Below, in pieces: positions 7,004-15,387 of a DNA stretch of 56,637 bases. Below the pieces are notes generated by a model. The model ran no database searches. It was not told the DNA's origin and worked only from the letters and a program-made list of their open reading frames with translations. The stretch's first letter is position 1. Every line of letters begins with the position of its first letter. This DNA comes from an uncultured Paracoccaceae bacterium (lineage in GTDB: Bacteria; Pseudomonadota; Alphaproteobacteria; Rhodobacterales; Rhodobacteraceae), in assembly GCA_938002605.1 (NCBI GenBank), contig CALLAF010000025.1, positions 1-56,637 of the forward strand, given 5' to 3'. A program made the position numbers and the translations under genes.

Positions 7004-9565
7004 TTATTTGGTTAATTTTGCATTAAGTTGATCCGTAAGCGCCAGTTGCGCCGCAGTGAGTCGCGCAACAGGCACACGGAAAGGTGAACAAGAGACGTAA
7101 TCAAACGCATGTTCCCGACAAAACGCAATCGCCGTGCGGCTGCCCGCATGTTCGCCACAAATCGACAAGGTCACATCCCTGCGGCCCTTGCGGCCCCGCG
7201 CGGCCCCCAGCGCCACAAGTTCGCCGACACCTTCGACATCCAGCGTATGGAACGGGTCTTCGGCGTAAACGCCTTGTTGGACATAGGCTGACATGAAACG
7301 GCCCGCATCATCACGTGATAGGCCGTAGGTCATCTGCGTCAGATCATTTGTCCCGAACGATAGGAATGACGCATATTCGGCAATATCTGCCGCCCGCAAG
7401 GCGGCGCGCGGCGTTTCGACCATCACACCAAGGCGGTAATTAAGCGCCGATTTACTTTTGCTCAGCACCGCATTGGCAACGGAATCAACACGGTTTTTTA
7501 CAAGTTCCACTTCACGCATCGCGCTGATGAGCGGGATCATAATTTCCGCCGAAATATCGACACCTGCTTCGCCCACGGCCACCATAGCCTCAAAGATCGC
7601 TTGGGCCTGCATGTCGTAGATTTCCGGGATCGCGATGCCAAGGCGGACGCCGCGCATCCCCAGCATCGGGTTATATTCTGACAGCGCATTCACCCGTTCG
7701 GTGACATCCGACAGCGGCAGCGCAAGCTGTTCTGCCAAATCGCGCAGGCCAGCTTTGTCCGATGGCAGAAATTCATGCAGCGGCGGGTCAAACAGGCGTA
7801 CGCACACGCTTTTGCCTGCCATAATCGTAAACAGGGCCTCAAAATCACCGCGCTGCATCGGTAGCAAACGGTCAAGCACCGCACGCCGATCATCCGAACT
7901 TTCGGCAAAGATCATTTCGCGCATAACCCCCAACCGGTCGCCTTCAAAGAACATATGTTCTGTGCGGCACAGCCCGATCCCTTCGGCAGCGAAATTTTGG
8001 GCGGCTTGGGCGTCGGCGGGGGTATCCGCATTCGCACGCACGCCGATATCACGGTAATCATCGGCCCATTCAAGTAAGGTCTGAAAGGCCCCATCAAGGG
8101 CAGCTTCGAGCATGGCGGGCGCGCCAGCGAGCACTTCGCCCGTGGTCCCATCAACGGTAATCACGTCGCCCACGGCAAATCTGCGCCCGTCCGGACCACT
8201 GATCACCGATTTCTTCCGATCAATCGTCAGATCAAAGGCGCCCACAACACAAGGCAGCCCCAAGCCGCGCCCGATCACCGCCGCGTGGCTGGTCACGCCG
8301 CCGCGCATGGTCAGAACAGCCTGCGCTGCATGCATGCCACGAATATCTTCGGGGGTGGTTTCGCGGCGCACCAGCACACAGGCCTCGCCACGTGCCGCAC
8401 TTGCTTGGGCTTCTGCGGCAGTTAGCACAATACGCCCCGACGCAGCGCCCGGGCTGGCGGCAATACCGCGCACGATCAAATCACGATCAGCGCTTGGGTC
8501 AACTTGGCGGTGCAGCAATTCCGAAAGGGCAGCCGGTTCAACCCGCATCACGGCCTCTTCGCGCGGGATGATACCATCCTGTGCCAAAGCAACCGCAATC
8601 CGCACAGAGGCACGCGACGACCGCTGCACACGGATCGCATCCAGAATAAACAGCTCTCCATGGCTGAGTGTGAATTTAATCTGCATTTCCTCGCGCAGCC
8701 TTTGGCGGGCCAAAGCCCCATGCGCCAACAATTGGGCGAATACCGCAGGACAGCGTTCCTCGAGCGATGGACCGCGCCCATCTTTGCACAGATAAATCGC
8801 GCCGTCCGCCTCGCGCAGACCGGGCCTGCCGTTGCTTTGGGGCAGATAGCGGCCACACACACGCGGCAAACCAGATTGATCATCGACAAATTCAATCTCG
8901 CCAGAGCCGCTTTCATCCGGCCCGACCCCCAAGGCCATCGCCTGCACGACAAGGCCCAGCCCCGCATCGATAGGTGCGCCCTTCGCCTGACGCAACAATC
9001 GCGCGGTTGTGCCATCCCATGCGCGGGCCATTGATCGCAAGACCTCGGCCAATTGCACGCCCACATCTTGGGGGAACAGCTCGTCGGTTTCGACCTCGTA
9101 GGTGTTCAACATCGCCCGAAGGCTGGCCGCATCGGCGACGTCTGGCAGATAAAACGCGTCCGGATCAAGCCGCGCCACATGCACCGCATAAGCCTGCACA
9201 AACCGCAGATAAATCTTGGTCGCTTCAGCTTCGCCAAGCTGTTCGACCAATTCCGCGTGGCGCGCATCATTCATGCCAACATGCAGCATCGCACCCGGCC
9301 CACCCCAATCAGGATCAAGGCTGGATGGACGCACCGATAAAAGCGGATTTTCACCAAACGGGGCAATCAGCGCCGCCATATCCGGCATCTGCCCCACCGC
9401 GATCTCGCGCACCGCGTCAAAGGACAGCGCCACCGTCATCGGCACCGGCATATCCAAACGGATCAGCCGTTGCAGACATTTCGCACGCCCACCATGCACG
9501 TCCGCCGACATTGCTGCTGTCGGCGTGATCAAGGTAAGTGGCTGGATATCTGTCATTTGCTGCAC
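7004..9565 (-). CDS. Pyruvate phosphate dikinase-family / PEP-utilising protein with altered ATP site
   Basis: The 853-residue protein follows the PPDK domain order: an N-terminal ATP-grasp region (about 1-340), a phosphohistidine swivel domain with GGVTSHAAV (about 415-425), and a C-terminal PEP/pyruvate barrel with EGIGLCRTEHMFF, SFGTNDLTQMTYG and CGEHAG...YVSCSPFRVPVAR. Canonical PPDK converts pyruvate, ATP and Pi to PEP. Here the nucleotide-site signature EFT...LQTR is replaced by KFT...LDAI, and the usual SGARVSMPGMMDT loop is also rewritten, so ATP use is doubtful. GTG9565 is favoured because GGAGG lies 9 bases upstream. The gene follows glyS by 79 bases in the same direction. Confidence 0.82.
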   Translation of the reverse strand: MQQMTDIQPLTLITPTAAMSADVHGGRAKCLQRLIRLDMPVPMTVALSFDAVREIAVGQMPDMAALIAPFGENPLLSVRPSSLDPDWGGPGAMLHVGMNDARHAELVEQLGEAEATKIYLRFVQAYAVHVARLDPDAFYLPDVADAASLRAMLNTYEVETDELFPQDVGVQLAEVLRSMARAWDGTTARLLRQAKGAPIDAGLGLVVQAMALGVGPDESGSGEIEFVDDQSGLPRVCGRYLPQSNGRPGLREADGAIYLCKDGRGPSLEERCPAVFAQLLAHGALARQRLREEMQIKFTLSHGELFILDAIRVQRSSRASVRIAVALAQDGIIPREEAVMRVEPAALSELLHRQVDPSADRDLIVRGIAASPGAASGRIVLTAAEAQASAARGEACVLVRRETTPEDIRGMHAAQAVLTMRGGVTSHAAVIGRGLGLPCVVGAFDLTIDRKKSVISGPDGRRFAVGDVITVDGTTGEVLAGAPAMLEAALDGAFQTLLEWADDYRDIGVRANADTPADAQAAQNFAAEGIGLCRTEHMFFEGDRLGVMREMIFAESSDDRRAVLDRLLPMQRGDFEALFTIMAGKSVCVRLFDPPLHEFLPSDKAGLRDLAEQLALPLSDVTERVNALSEYNPMLGMRGVRLGIAIPEIYDMQAQAIFEAMVAVGEAGVDISAEIMIPLISAMREVELVKNRVDSVANAVLSKSKSALNYRLGVMVETPRAALRAADIAEYASFLSFGTNDLTQMTYGLSRDDAGRFMSAYVQQGVYAEDPFHTLDVEGVGELVALGAARGRKGRRDVTLSICGEHAGSRTAIAFCREHAFDYVSCSPFRVPVARLTAAQLALTDQLNAKLTK

Positions 9566-9603
9566 TGCGGCGAACCTCCATACTGTCGGTGCAGCATAAA
9601 GGG

Positions 9604-9622
9604 TTGCCTACCGAATAGGCAA
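9604..9622. terminator. Short inverted repeat between glyS and the PPDK gene
   Basis: TTGCCTA (9604-9610) and TAGGCAA (9616-9622) form a perfect 7-bp stem with a 5-base loop, 23 bases after the glyS stop. The minus strand continues CCCTTTAT, a poor T tract. It could be a weak terminator or a processing site between the glyQS operon and the PPDK gene. Confidence 0.35.
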
Positions 9623-9644
9623 AGGAAACTTGAACGACCTGTGA

Positions 9645-11831
9645 CTATCCTTCGATCTTGGTCAAATCGGCGACAGACAGGCAGATATTTCTGATGCGTG
9701 ACAAAAGGTTAAGCCGGTTACGGCGTAGCACTTGGCTATCGGCATTTACCTGCACATCGGTAAAGAATGCATCAACAGCGGGACGAATTGCCGCCATCGC
9801 GGCCATCGCAGTGCTGAAATCTTCAGCAGCCATCGCAGGCGCGATCTTTGCATCTGCGGCATCAAGGGCCACAAACAGCGCCTTTTCGGCGTCATCTTCG
9901 GCGAATTTGATGTCAGCGCCGTAAGAATATTCAACACCGTCTTTTTCTTCAGCCTGCGTCAGAATGTTATTGGCGCGTTTGAACCCCTGAATAAGGTTTT
10001 CACCGTCATCCGTGGCCAATGTCGCCGCCAAAGCCTCGGCCCGTTTGACCAAAAGCGTCAGATCATCATTCCCCGGCATCGCAATGCAAGCGTCGATGAT
10101 ATCGTGGCGGATGCCCTTGTCTTTGAGAAAGACTTTCAGACGGTCGTGGAAGAACGAGAGGAGATCAAAAGCGTTCGCAGAAATTGTTTCGGTCAGCGAT
10201 CGATCTTTGTGTAAAGGGATTCCGACCACACTAAAGCGTTGCTGGCCGTGCCCGTCAATCGCAGCAGTTAAAGGAACTTTATTGCCATTTTCCAAAACCA
10301 ACCGAATGACACCCAGCGCGGCCCTGCGCAGCGCAAACGGATCTTTTGACCCTGTCGGTTTTTCATCAATCGCCCAGAACCCGGTCAGCGTGTCGATTTT
10401 ATCGGCCAATGCCACGGCAACAGACACAGGCGCGGTTGGCACATCATCCGATGGTCCCAGCGGGGAATAATGTTCTTGGCAGGCGGCGGCGACGGATGCG
10501 TCCAGCCCTGCCTCGGTCGCATAGTAGCGGCCCATCAGCCCTTGCAGTTCTGGGAATTCATAGACCATTTCAGACGACAGGTCGGCCTTGGCCACGCGCG
10601 CGGCTTGTTCGGCCAGATCAGGGTCCGCGCCAACCGCAGGTGCGATTTCACGTGCCAAGGCTGCAATACGATCAATCCGGTCTTTCTGGCTGCCTAGTTT
10701 GTTGTGGAATGTGACGTTCGACAGGCTTTCCAGCCATGGGTCCATCCCCGCCTTCGCCACGCGCAAATCATTTTCCCAAAAGAATTTCGCATCCGCCAAA
10801 CGGGCAAACAGCACCTTTTGGTTGCCCGCAAGAATGGTCGCGCCATGATCGGCGGTTTCCATGTTGGCGACGGTCACAAACCGTTCAATCCGGCTTGTTT
10901 TCGGGTTACGCACGGAAAAGAATTTTTGGTGCTCTTTCATTGATGTTTGCAGCAGCTCAGGCGGCAGCCCTAGGAAATCATCAGCAATCTGACCCAGCAG
11001 GACAACAGGCCATTCGACCAGCCCGGCGACCTCTGCCAACAATCCCCGATCCTCGACCACTTCGAGCCCCAGCGCAAAGGCTTGGTTTGTCGCGTCGTGC
11101 CAGATGAGTTCCGCGCGTTCATCGGCGCGCAAGATAACGTTGGCGCGTTTCAGTTTTGCCTCATAGTCATCAAAGCCCGTGACGCTAAACGCATCCGGCG
11201 CAAGAAAGCGGTGCCCGCGCGTTCTGTCGCCCGACGCAATCCCGTCGATATCCACTGGCACAACCTGCGCGCCAGCGTCGTCCGACAGGATGCAGATGAT
11301 GGAATGTAAGGGGCGCACCCATTTCAACGGGCCGTCGCCCCAGCGCATGGATTTCGGCCAAGGGAAATTGCGGATCGTTTTTTCAAGCACTTCGGCGATG
11401 ATGTCTGCGGCTGTCCTTGGCAAATATTCCAAGGTAGCCATCAATACGCGTTTACCCTTAACCTCCTGTACAAATAAGATACTGCTCTCACTGAAAGTGA
11501 TTACTTCACCAGTTCTTAGAGCATCAATTTTATCCGCATACCAACTGTCTGGGGCCTCCATACCGAGGCTTCGCATGTACCCCATGATCGCCTTAGGGTT
11601 TCCGTCGATCGGTGGCCCCTTTTTCTCTTCTTTGAGTTTGGGGCTTTCCGCTGACAGCCCATCAAGCGACAGCGCCAACCGGCGCGGTGTCGAAAAGGCA
11701 GCAGCGCCCGCATAGGTCAATCCAGCCTCGACCAGACCGTCCGTGACCAGTTTTTTCAGATCATCGGCCGCACGCGTTTGCATACGGGCCGGGATTTCTT
11801 CGGAGAAGAGTTCAATCAGCAGATCAGGCAT
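9645..11831 (-). CDS. glyS: Glycine--tRNA ligase, beta subunit
   Basis: Large subunit of the alpha2-beta2 glycyl-tRNA synthetase, which recognises and charges tRNA-Gly together with GlyQ. The start MPDLLIELFSEEIPARMQ is diagnostic for GlyS. Later landmarks are GHRFLAPD, SMKEHQKFF, the HD-like segment around AKADLSSEMVYEFPELQG and GYYATEAG-like GRYYATEAG, and a helical anticodon-binding tail. At 728 residues it is slightly longer than E. coli GlyS. Its ATG shares one base with the stop of the DUF6446 gene (TAATG), suggesting coupled translation. Confidence 0.96.
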   Translation of the reverse strand: MPDLLIELFSEEIPARMQTRAADDLKKLVTDGLVEAGLTYAGAAAFSTPRRLALSLDGLSAESPKLKEEKKGPPIDGNPKAIMGYMRSLGMEAPDSWYADKIDALRTGEVITFSESSILFVQEVKGKRVLMATLEYLPRTAADIIAEVLEKTIRNFPWPKSMRWGDGPLKWVRPLHSIICILSDDAGAQVVPVDIDGIASGDRTRGHRFLAPDAFSVTGFDDYEAKLKRANVILRADERAELIWHDATNQAFALGLEVVEDRGLLAEVAGLVEWPVVLLGQIADDFLGLPPELLQTSMKEHQKFFSVRNPKTSRIERFVTVANMETADHGATILAGNQKVLFARLADAKFFWENDLRVAKAGMDPWLESLSNVTFHNKLGSQKDRIDRIAALAREIAPAVGADPDLAEQAARVAKADLSSEMVYEFPELQGLMGRYYATEAGLDASVAAACQEHYSPLGPSDDVPTAPVSVAVALADKIDTLTGFWAIDEKPTGSKDPFALRRAALGVIRLVLENGNKVPLTAAIDGHGQQRFSVVGIPLHKDRSLTETISANAFDLLSFFHDRLKVFLKDKGIRHDIIDACIAMPGNDDLTLLVKRAEALAATLATDDGENLIQGFKRANNILTQAEEKDGVEYSYGADIKFAEDDAEKALFVALDAADAKIAPAMAAEDFSTAMAAMAAIRPAVDAFFTDVQVNADSQVLRRNRLNLLSRIRNICLSVADLTKIEG

Positions 11832-12361
11832 TAGTTCTGGCTTTCAGGTTTTGGTGGGCAACCTTCGGGAACGGGGTTGCCGTCAAAGACGACCTCGCCG
11901 CAGGCATTGATTTGATGCCACGCATAGGCGCGACCATCGGGGTAGACGGCAACAATGCGGTCAATCCCGTAGTGGATGTTTTCGGTCCCCAGAAACGCAA
12001 TCGCATCCCCGGTTTCAAGGTCCGCGCCGATTTGGTCAGCGTCAAAACAGTCGAACCACCCGGGCGCGACACGCGGTTCCGCGTCATCGGCGATCACATA
12101 GGTTTCGGTCAACATGGCTTGGCTGAGCACGGTCGTAAAACAAGCGCGGTAGCGGATTGGGCTGCTGTCAGAATCGATGGCATCAAAGCTGTCATAGATG
12201 ATCGGCTCTGCCTCGCCTGTGACAACAGATGTCAGTTCGACCTGCGCATCCGCGGCGTCGACTTCGACGTAATAAGCATAGACCTGAAGATAATAAAGCG
12301 CGGCACCCGCGATAAGTGCTGTCATGATAATCCCCACAATTGCAATACGAGCGCCGGACAT
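11831..12361 (-). CDS. DUF6446-family membrane-anchored protein
   Basis: A 176-residue protein of unknown function placed between glyQ and glyS. An N-terminal anchor (ARIAIVGIIMTALIAGAALYYL) is followed by about 140 soluble residues, probably periplasmic, with YRACFTTVLSQ and a Cys-containing tail (INACGEVVFDGNPVPEGCPPKP). I recognise it as the DUF6446 family that in Rhodobacteraceae occupies this same place. Both ends are TAATG junctions: its start overlaps the glyQ stop and its stop overlaps the glyS start, so its synthesis is tied to GlyRS subunits. No catalytic motif is evident. Confidence 0.8.
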   Translation of the reverse strand: MSGARIAIVGIIMTALIAGAALYYLQVYAYYVEVDAADAQVELTSVVTGEAEPIIYDSFDAIDSDSSPIRYRACFTTVLSQAMLTETYVIADDAEPRVAPGWFDCFDADQIGADLETGDAIAFLGTENIHYGIDRIVAVYPDGRAYAWHQINACGEVVFDGNPVPEGCPPKPESQN

Positions 12362-13281
12362 TAGGCAGCCGCCCCGCCGGCTTCGGTTTGCACGAATGCA
12401 TCAGCGCATTGTTTGGCCAGCGCACGCACGCGACCGATATAGGCTTGGCGTTCTGTGACTGAGATCACGCCGCGGGCATCGAGCAAGTTAAACAAATGTG
12501 ACGCTTTGATGCATTGGTCATAGGCCGGGTGTGCCATGATGATGCGTTTGCCGGTTTTGGGATCTTCGGCGGGTTGTTCTAGGATACGCTGGCATTCTGC
12601 CTCGGCATCTTTGAAATGTTGCAGCAGGATATCCGTGTCAGCCACGTCAAAATTCCAGCGCGCGTATTCTTCTTCGGTTTGTTTGAACACATCGCGGTAG
12701 GTGAGCGGGCTGGGTGATTGCGGGTCGTTGAATGACATATCCATCACGTGATCCACGCCCAGAATATACATCGCCAATCGTTCCAACCCATAGGTCAATT
12801 CGCCCGATACAGGTTTGCAGTCATAGCCACCAACCTGTTGAAAATATGTAAATTGCGAGACTTCCATCCCATCGCACCAGACTTCCCAGCCAAGGCCCCA
12901 CGCGCCAAGCGTCGGGCTTTCCCAGTCGTCTTCGACAAAACGGATATCGTGCAGCGACGCGTCAATGCCGATGGCCTTGAGCGACCCAAGATAGAGTTCC
13001 TGCAAATCCGGCGGGCTGGGTTTGATCAGGACCTGATATTGATAGTAATGCTGCAAACGGTTCGGGTTTTCACCATAGCGCCCGTCGGTCGGGCGGCGTG
13101 ATGGCTGCACATAGGCGGCGGCCCATGCTTTTGACCCCAGCGCGCGCAGGGTTGTCGCAGGGTGGAATGTACCTGCGCCGACTTCCATATCGTAGGGCTG
13201 CAAAATGGCACAGCCCTTGCTGGCCCAATAAGTTTGAAGTCGCAGGATAATTTCCTGAAAACTGCGTGGTTTGTCCGCCAT
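12361..13281 (-). CDS. glyQ: Glycine--tRNA ligase, alpha subunit
   Basis: Catalytic subunit of the heterotetrameric glycyl-tRNA synthetase. It shows the class II core with [47 protein letters not shown] and [15 protein letters not shown]13281 (MADKPRSF) was chosen over ATG13293 because GAGGG stands 5 bases before it, giving 306 residues, the usual length. It is the first gene of glyQ-DUF6446-glyS; its promoter must lie in the 13282-13431 divergent region. Confidence 0.96.
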   Translation of the reverse strand: MADKPRSFQEIILRLQTYWASKGCAILQPYDMEVGAGTFHPATTLRALGSKAWAAAYVQPSRRPTDGRYGENPNRLQHYYQYQVLIKPSPPDLQELYLGSLKAIGIDASLHDIRFVEDDWESPTLGAWGLGWEVWCDGMEVSQFTYFQQVGGYDCKPVSGELTYGLERLAMYILGVDHVMDMSFNDPQSPSPLTYRDVFKQTEEEYARWNFDVADTDILLQHFKDAEAECQRILEQPAEDPKTGKRIIMAHPAYDQCIKASHLFNLLDARGVISVTERQAYIGRVRALAKQCADAFVQTEAGGAAA

Positions 13282-13348
13282 GATGACCCTCATCTACAAT
13301 TATGCGTTCAATAGGCTGCTGCGCCCAAAGGGTCAATTGCGCAACGGC

Positions 13349-13378
13349 TTGTCAAAAAATGTTCGGAATGTGTAAAAA
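13349..13378 (+). promoter_or_regulatory. Possible sigma70-type promoter of the SPOR/peptidoglycan-binding gene
   Basis: TTGTCA at 13349-13354 and TAAAAA at 13373-13378 are separated by 18 bases in the divergent region between glyQ and the plus-strand gene at 13459. The -35 box is a good match and the -10 box a weak one, so this is tentative. Confidence 0.3.
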
Positions 13379-13458
13379 CTATGGCGCCAAGACTTGCACC
13401 CGACACAATCCCGCGCCAGTGATGGGTTGTTATGACTAAAAATGCCTTCGGAGTTGAA

Positions 13459-15183
13459 ATGATCAAAGTAATTGCAGCGTTTGTCCTATTGAGCGTTTCG
13501 ACGGTTTCAGCGGCGGCACAAGAACATTTCTGGGTTCAAGTCGAAGCCCAAACCGCGCTGACCAGCGCACAGACCCGCGCACGCGAATACGCGAGCTCTC
13601 TCGATGATGTGCATGGTTTTTATTTGGGTGACGGGTTCTACGGTATTTTTATCGGCCCCTACACAGAATCGAACGCGGAAACTGCGCTGGAAACGCTGCT
13701 CGGCTTACGCGTGATTCCAAGCGATAGCTTTGTCAAAGACGGGCGTCGTTTTCAGCAGCAATATTGGCCCATTGGAGGCCGTGCACCGGAGCCAGCGCAA
13801 CTACCCAATACACCCGAAGAAACCGCGGATCCAGTCTCGCAGGTTGCGGCCCCAAGCGATGAAACCGTTGCCGAGGCACGCGCAAGCGAATCCGCGCTTG
13901 ACCGCCCAGCGAAAGAGGAACTGCAAGTCGCACTTCGCTGGGCCGGGCACTATAACGCCGCCATCGATGGATCATTTGGCCGCGGTACCCGCGCAGCGAT
14001 GCAAGCTTGGCAGGTAGCAAACAATGAAGAACCCACCGGGGTTTTGACCACACGCCAGCGCGCCAAATTGTTTGAGCAATATAATAGCGTGCTTGAAGGT
14101 ACCGACTTGCGGCTTGTGCGCGACGACGCCTCGGGCATCCAGATGCAAATCCCGACAGGGCTTGTCGCCTTTACAGAATACAAACCGCCTTTCGTGCGCT
14201 TTGACCCTAGCGCTGCAGATCCTCGGGCACAGGTCTTGTTCATCTCGCAATCAGGCGACGCGGGTCGCCTTGTCGGTCTATATGAAATCATGCAGGTGCT
14301 GGATATCGTGCCAACAGACGGGCCACGCAACCTGACAAGCACCGGGTTCGAGATCGAAGGCATCAGCGATGACCTGCATTCATACACTTCGGTCAGCCTA
14401 GAAGGCAACGATATCAAAGGCTTTACGCTTGTTTGGCCTGCCGGAGATGACGCACGCCGGACCCGTGTGCTGGATATTATGAAAGCCAGCTTTGAACGCC
14501 TTGACGGCACGCTTGACCCGGCGATCGTCCCCCCCAGCGAAGATCAATCCATTGATTTGGTCTCTGGCCTTACAGTGCGTCAACCGACGTTGTCGCGCTC
14601 TGGGTTCTATGTGTCCCAAGACGGTGTTGTTGCCACGACGCCCGAAGTCATCGCGCAATGTGACCGCATCACGATTGACCGCGAAACAGATGCCGAAGTG
14701 ATCGCAAGCGATGCAGAGCTCGGTGTCGCGCTTTTGCGCCCGACCACAGAAATCGCCCCACATGGCACGGCCGCGTTCCATACCGGGACGCCGCGTCTTC
14801 AGGATCAGGTAGTCGTCGGGGGGTATCCCTATGATGGTGTTCTGAGCGCACCAACCCTAACCTTTGGGCAGGTCATCGATATTCGCAGCCTGACGGGCGA
14901 CGATCGGATCGGCCGCCTGTCTATCTTGCCACAGCCAAGCGATGCAGGCGGACCTGTGTTCGATAAATCCGGCGCAGTTATCGGAATGCTGCTGCCACGG
15001 ATCGACGGCAATTCACAAGTTCTGCCAGCCGAGGTCAACTTTTCACTTGATGCGACACAAATCGTTGCACTGATGGAAACACAGGCCATCCCAGCGACCA
15101 TGAGCGACACAGTAGCAGAGATCAGCCCAGTACAGATGACACGCAACGCCGCCGATATCACCGTATTGGTAAGCTGCTGGTAG
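13459..15183 (+). CDS. Secreted SPOR / peptidoglycan-binding protein with degenerate trypsin-like domain
   Basis: GGAG 5 bases before ATG13459 and a signal peptide directly after (MIKVIAAFVLLSVSTVSAAAQ) fix the start; 574 residues. Domains: a SPOR-like module (about 22-95), a peptidoglycan-binding type 1 module (about 145-205, RWAGHYNAAIDGSFGRGTRAAMQ), a linker domain, and a chymotrypsin-fold domain (about 370-550). The last aligns with HtrA-like proteases (DGVVATTPEV, ASDAELGVALL, PSDAGGPVF), but His, Asp and Ser are replaced by Glu, Gly and Ala (Ala at about 496). It is therefore probably a periplasmic scaffold or ligand-binding protein bound to the cell wall, not a protease. It is divergent from glyQ. 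Confidence 0.85.
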   Translation: MIKVIAAFVLLSVSTVSAAAQEHFWVQVEAQTALTSAQTRAREYASSLDDVHGFYLGDGFYGIFIGPYTESNAETALETLLGLRVIPSDSFVKDGRRFQQQYWPIGGRAPEPAQLPNTPEETADPVSQVAAPSDETVAEARASESALDRPAKEELQVALRWAGHYNAAIDGSFGRGTRAAMQAWQVANNEEPTGVLTTRQRAKLFEQYNSVLEGTDLRLVRDDASGIQMQIPTGLVAFTEYKPPFVRFDPSAADPRAQVLFISQSGDAGRLVGLYEIMQVLDIVPTDGPRNLTSTGFEIEGISDDLHSYTSVSLEGNDIKGFTLVWPAGDDARRTRVLDIMKASFERLDGTLDPAIVPPSEDQSIDLVSGLTVRQPTLSRSGFYVSQDGVVATTPEVIAQCDRITIDRETDAEVIASDAELGVALLRPTTEIAPHGTAAFHTGTPRLQDQVVVGGYPYDGVLSAPTLTFGQVIDIRSLTGDDRIGRLSILPQPSDAGGPVFDKSGAVIGMLLPRIDGNSQVLPAEVNFSLDATQIVALMETQAIPATMSDTVAEISPVQMTRNAADITVLVSCW

Positions 15184-15243
15184 TCAGTGGCGAAACGCAA
15201 CCCACTTGTGACGCAGGCTGAACGTTAGGAGGAACCGTTTCCG

Positions 15244-15360
15244 ATGTTCGCAATGCGTGACTTTGTAGACCTTAGCAGTGAGGATCGAGATGGCCGCTTT
15301 CGGGTCATAGGCCATCACTTGACCGGTCTATATTTGGATTGTACCAACGAGGCATATTAG
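15244..15360 (+). CDS. Possible small ORF or gene remnant, 38 aa
   Basis: ATG15244 is preceded by AGGAGG at 15227-15232, 11 bases upstream, a strong but slightly distant ribosome-binding site. The peptide contains VDLSSEDRDGRFRVIGHHLT and ends LDCTNEAY. No family was recognised. It sits in the 204-base gap before the ankyrin-Kelch gene. It could be a short gene translated just ahead of that protein, or the tail of a lost gene. Confidence 0.3.
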   Translation: MFAMRDFVDLSSEDRDGRFRVIGHHLTGLYLDCTNEAY

Positions 15361-15387
15361 TAAATTTCGCCGATACCGGCAGTTTTT

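Noticed and set aside
8112..8795. 227-codon plus-strand ORF opposite the PPDK gene
   Set aside because: Ser/Arg/Ala-rich antisense frame of a conserved gene.
13459..15183. Active HtrA/DegP-type protease
   Set aside because: All three aligned catalytic positions are substituted.
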